This document shows positions 33,450 to 35,000 of a stretch of DNA of 35,000 bases, one piece after another. Location of the stretch: assembly GCF_964340395.1 (NCBI RefSeq), contig NC_135551.1, positions 20,718,503-20,753,502 of the forward strand, read 5' to 3'. Numbering within the stretch: position 1 is the stretch's first letter; every line of letters starts with the position of its first letter. Under the pieces are notes generated by a model. It did not search any database, was not told the DNA's origin, and worked only from the letters and a program-made list of their open reading frames with translations. The position numbers and the translations under genes were made by a program. This DNA comes from Glandiceps talaboti (lineage: Eukaryota > Hemichordata > Enteropneusta > Spengelidae).

Positions 33450-35000
33450 CTTGCCTTTGCCATTGTGTGTGTATTTTTATATCTTGACTTTTATATCTTG
33501 TATATATGACAATTCCAACACAGCACAAGGACGTGCGCGATGCATCTTTTCCTTTACTATCATAATGCTAATGAGTTCTCCAGGAGGATCGAGTTTCCCT
33601 GGTTTCATTAACATTTAAAGAGATATCATCAGGCTGCATAGTTCTTCGTTATACTCGACAAAAGAAAATGAATAAGGGATAATTTATTGAATGCAATGTT
33701 ATAGAAATATTGCATAACATAGCATTCTCAAAATGCTTATTGAGATCATCAAGGCAAATATCTCATTCAGCTCATTTTGTCGATGTTGTGTTTCAATAGT
33801 TATTGCCGCTGGAAAACGTTTTACTTCTGGGCACATAATCAGAAAAAGCCGTCACGTAGATCTGCTACAAACGAATAGGGCAACCCTGTTGTATGGTCCT
33901 TGCAGTGTCAAATCGTGTCTGATGAATATCATAAATTTGTCAACGTTTTCAGATTTTCCTGAGATGTAAACGTTCTGACGCCTTCAAATAAACTGTTACA
34001 TTTACGTCATAGCGACGACTGTCCATTATAAACAATCGCGATATAAAAGGTAAGATCCTAACTTATATGCTGAAAAGATCAAATCACCATAGTGTGCTGT
34101 CATATCATCCCATATTCAATGATAATGGTTATGTAAATCAATAGATACTGCTTATTACGTGTTAGAGTACCCGGACAATGACTTATGAATGCAAATACCA
34201 ACTAATTGGGTAGGTAAAAAAGATGTATATCTTGTATCTAAAAGCTAAAGCCTCATATAGCATGCGAGTTATGACATTTTTGAACTCCTTTCGATTTGTC
34301 TGTTAGGGATTGATTGACAACTTGTTCACCCAATAACCTCTACCCGACAACAACAAGAGCCATATGTGAGATGTAAGAGTTTGATATATTTCATTTTGAA
34401 TATTTAACAACCGGATTGTATCATCGCTGTGCTGCCAAGCCCTATTGTAGATATTAAACCTAATAGGTTAAATTCTTAATCTCAGTAAAGCTCTCTGCAA
34501 ACTCTTTCTGAACACTGACATCGTAACATCAAGACCACTTGGTTGTTTTTCCAACATGATGAACCATTCAATCTAAACATGTGTTGACAGGCAGCTTGTC
34601 CTGCATTGTCCGTGTACACAAAATGAATATTCCACATTCGTCATTTAGTATTCATCACCTGTGAATAACTTCGTGCTGCTTTAATCATATTTCCAGCGAT
34701 ATACGTCTTTGTTGGGTCAAGTTAATTTAAACTGGAATATGATTAAAAACAGATATTCAATGCATTGCGATTAATGGACCAAAGAAAACCTACCATCCAG
34801 TCATGTCGAGCACTTGAATAAAAGTTTAAAGGTTGGTGCAGAGGGGCTTGTTTAGAAATGTGAAGATAATTGAATAAGGTACAGGCCACCTGCTTCATTC
34901 TTGCAGTTCTTATGTCGAGCGAAAGCTGAAATCTATCGGCCGGTTTTGTATGGTTCAAACAGATGACTATTGAATACTATAATCATCCGCCTAGTACTAT
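33450..35000. other. Intergenic, no gene seen
   Basis: A 78-codon plus ORF (33733-33969) has no recognisable motif. Nothing else stands out up to the window edge. Confidence 0.45.

Noticed and set aside
32854-33618. ORFs up to 192 codons on both strands
   Set aside because: Readthrough of the second TATG array and its variant blocks; composition is pure repeat.

Overview
This is a eukaryotic, AT-rich, gene-poor window dominated by non-coding DNA, microsatellites and old transposable-element debris. Only one gene can be called with confidence: an uninterrupted 410-codon rhodopsin-class GPCR on the minus strand (18730-19962), of the bombesin/GRP receptor - endothelin receptor - CCHamide/excitatory-peptide receptor clade. 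Simple repeats of every unit size, a tRNA-type SINE in two copies, a Penelope-like reverse-transcriptase fossil and a metazoan neuropeptide receptor together indicate a bilaterian animal. A marine invertebrate, possibly a lophotrochozoan, is my guess; the sequence does not fix the phylum.

Layout. 1-3480: AT-rich intergenic DNA with a TTG array and a 70-bp tandem duplication. 3480-10790: repeat-rich, with two inverted copies of one interspersed element (3732-4279 plus, 9491-10145 minus) bounded by CT/CTGT microsatellites, one SINE copy (5174-5308), a 340-bp mixed tetranucleotide array (7205-7547) and a dense block of mixed microsatellites. 10790-11890: a second SINE copy in reverse. 11890-16020: a long minus-strand tract that reads as frameshifted, stop-riddled coding sequence; a Penelope-type RT motif lies at its 5' end and the rest is unidentified. 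16020-18730: non-coding DNA and the probable 3' flank of the receptor. 18730-20440: the receptor gene and a candidate promoter or leader with a DR5 nuclear-receptor element, a full CRE, CCAAT boxes and plausible splice signals. 21510-22900: a diverged tandem array with a unit near 335-340 bp. 23200-24710: more microsatellites. 26520-26890: a large fold-back palindrome. 28960-29253: a promoter-like cluster followed by a 40-codon ORF. 29900-30483: a possible MITE. 32980-33450: a second large tetranucleotide array. The remainder is unremarkable.

Nothing here forms an operon, defence system or multi-gene pathway. The biology is one peptide-hormone receptor isolated in repeat-rich DNA. The more unusual signals are the composition of its upstream region, substitutions at three ligand-contact positions, and the modular microsatellite-linked element. 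I found no convincing wholly new system.
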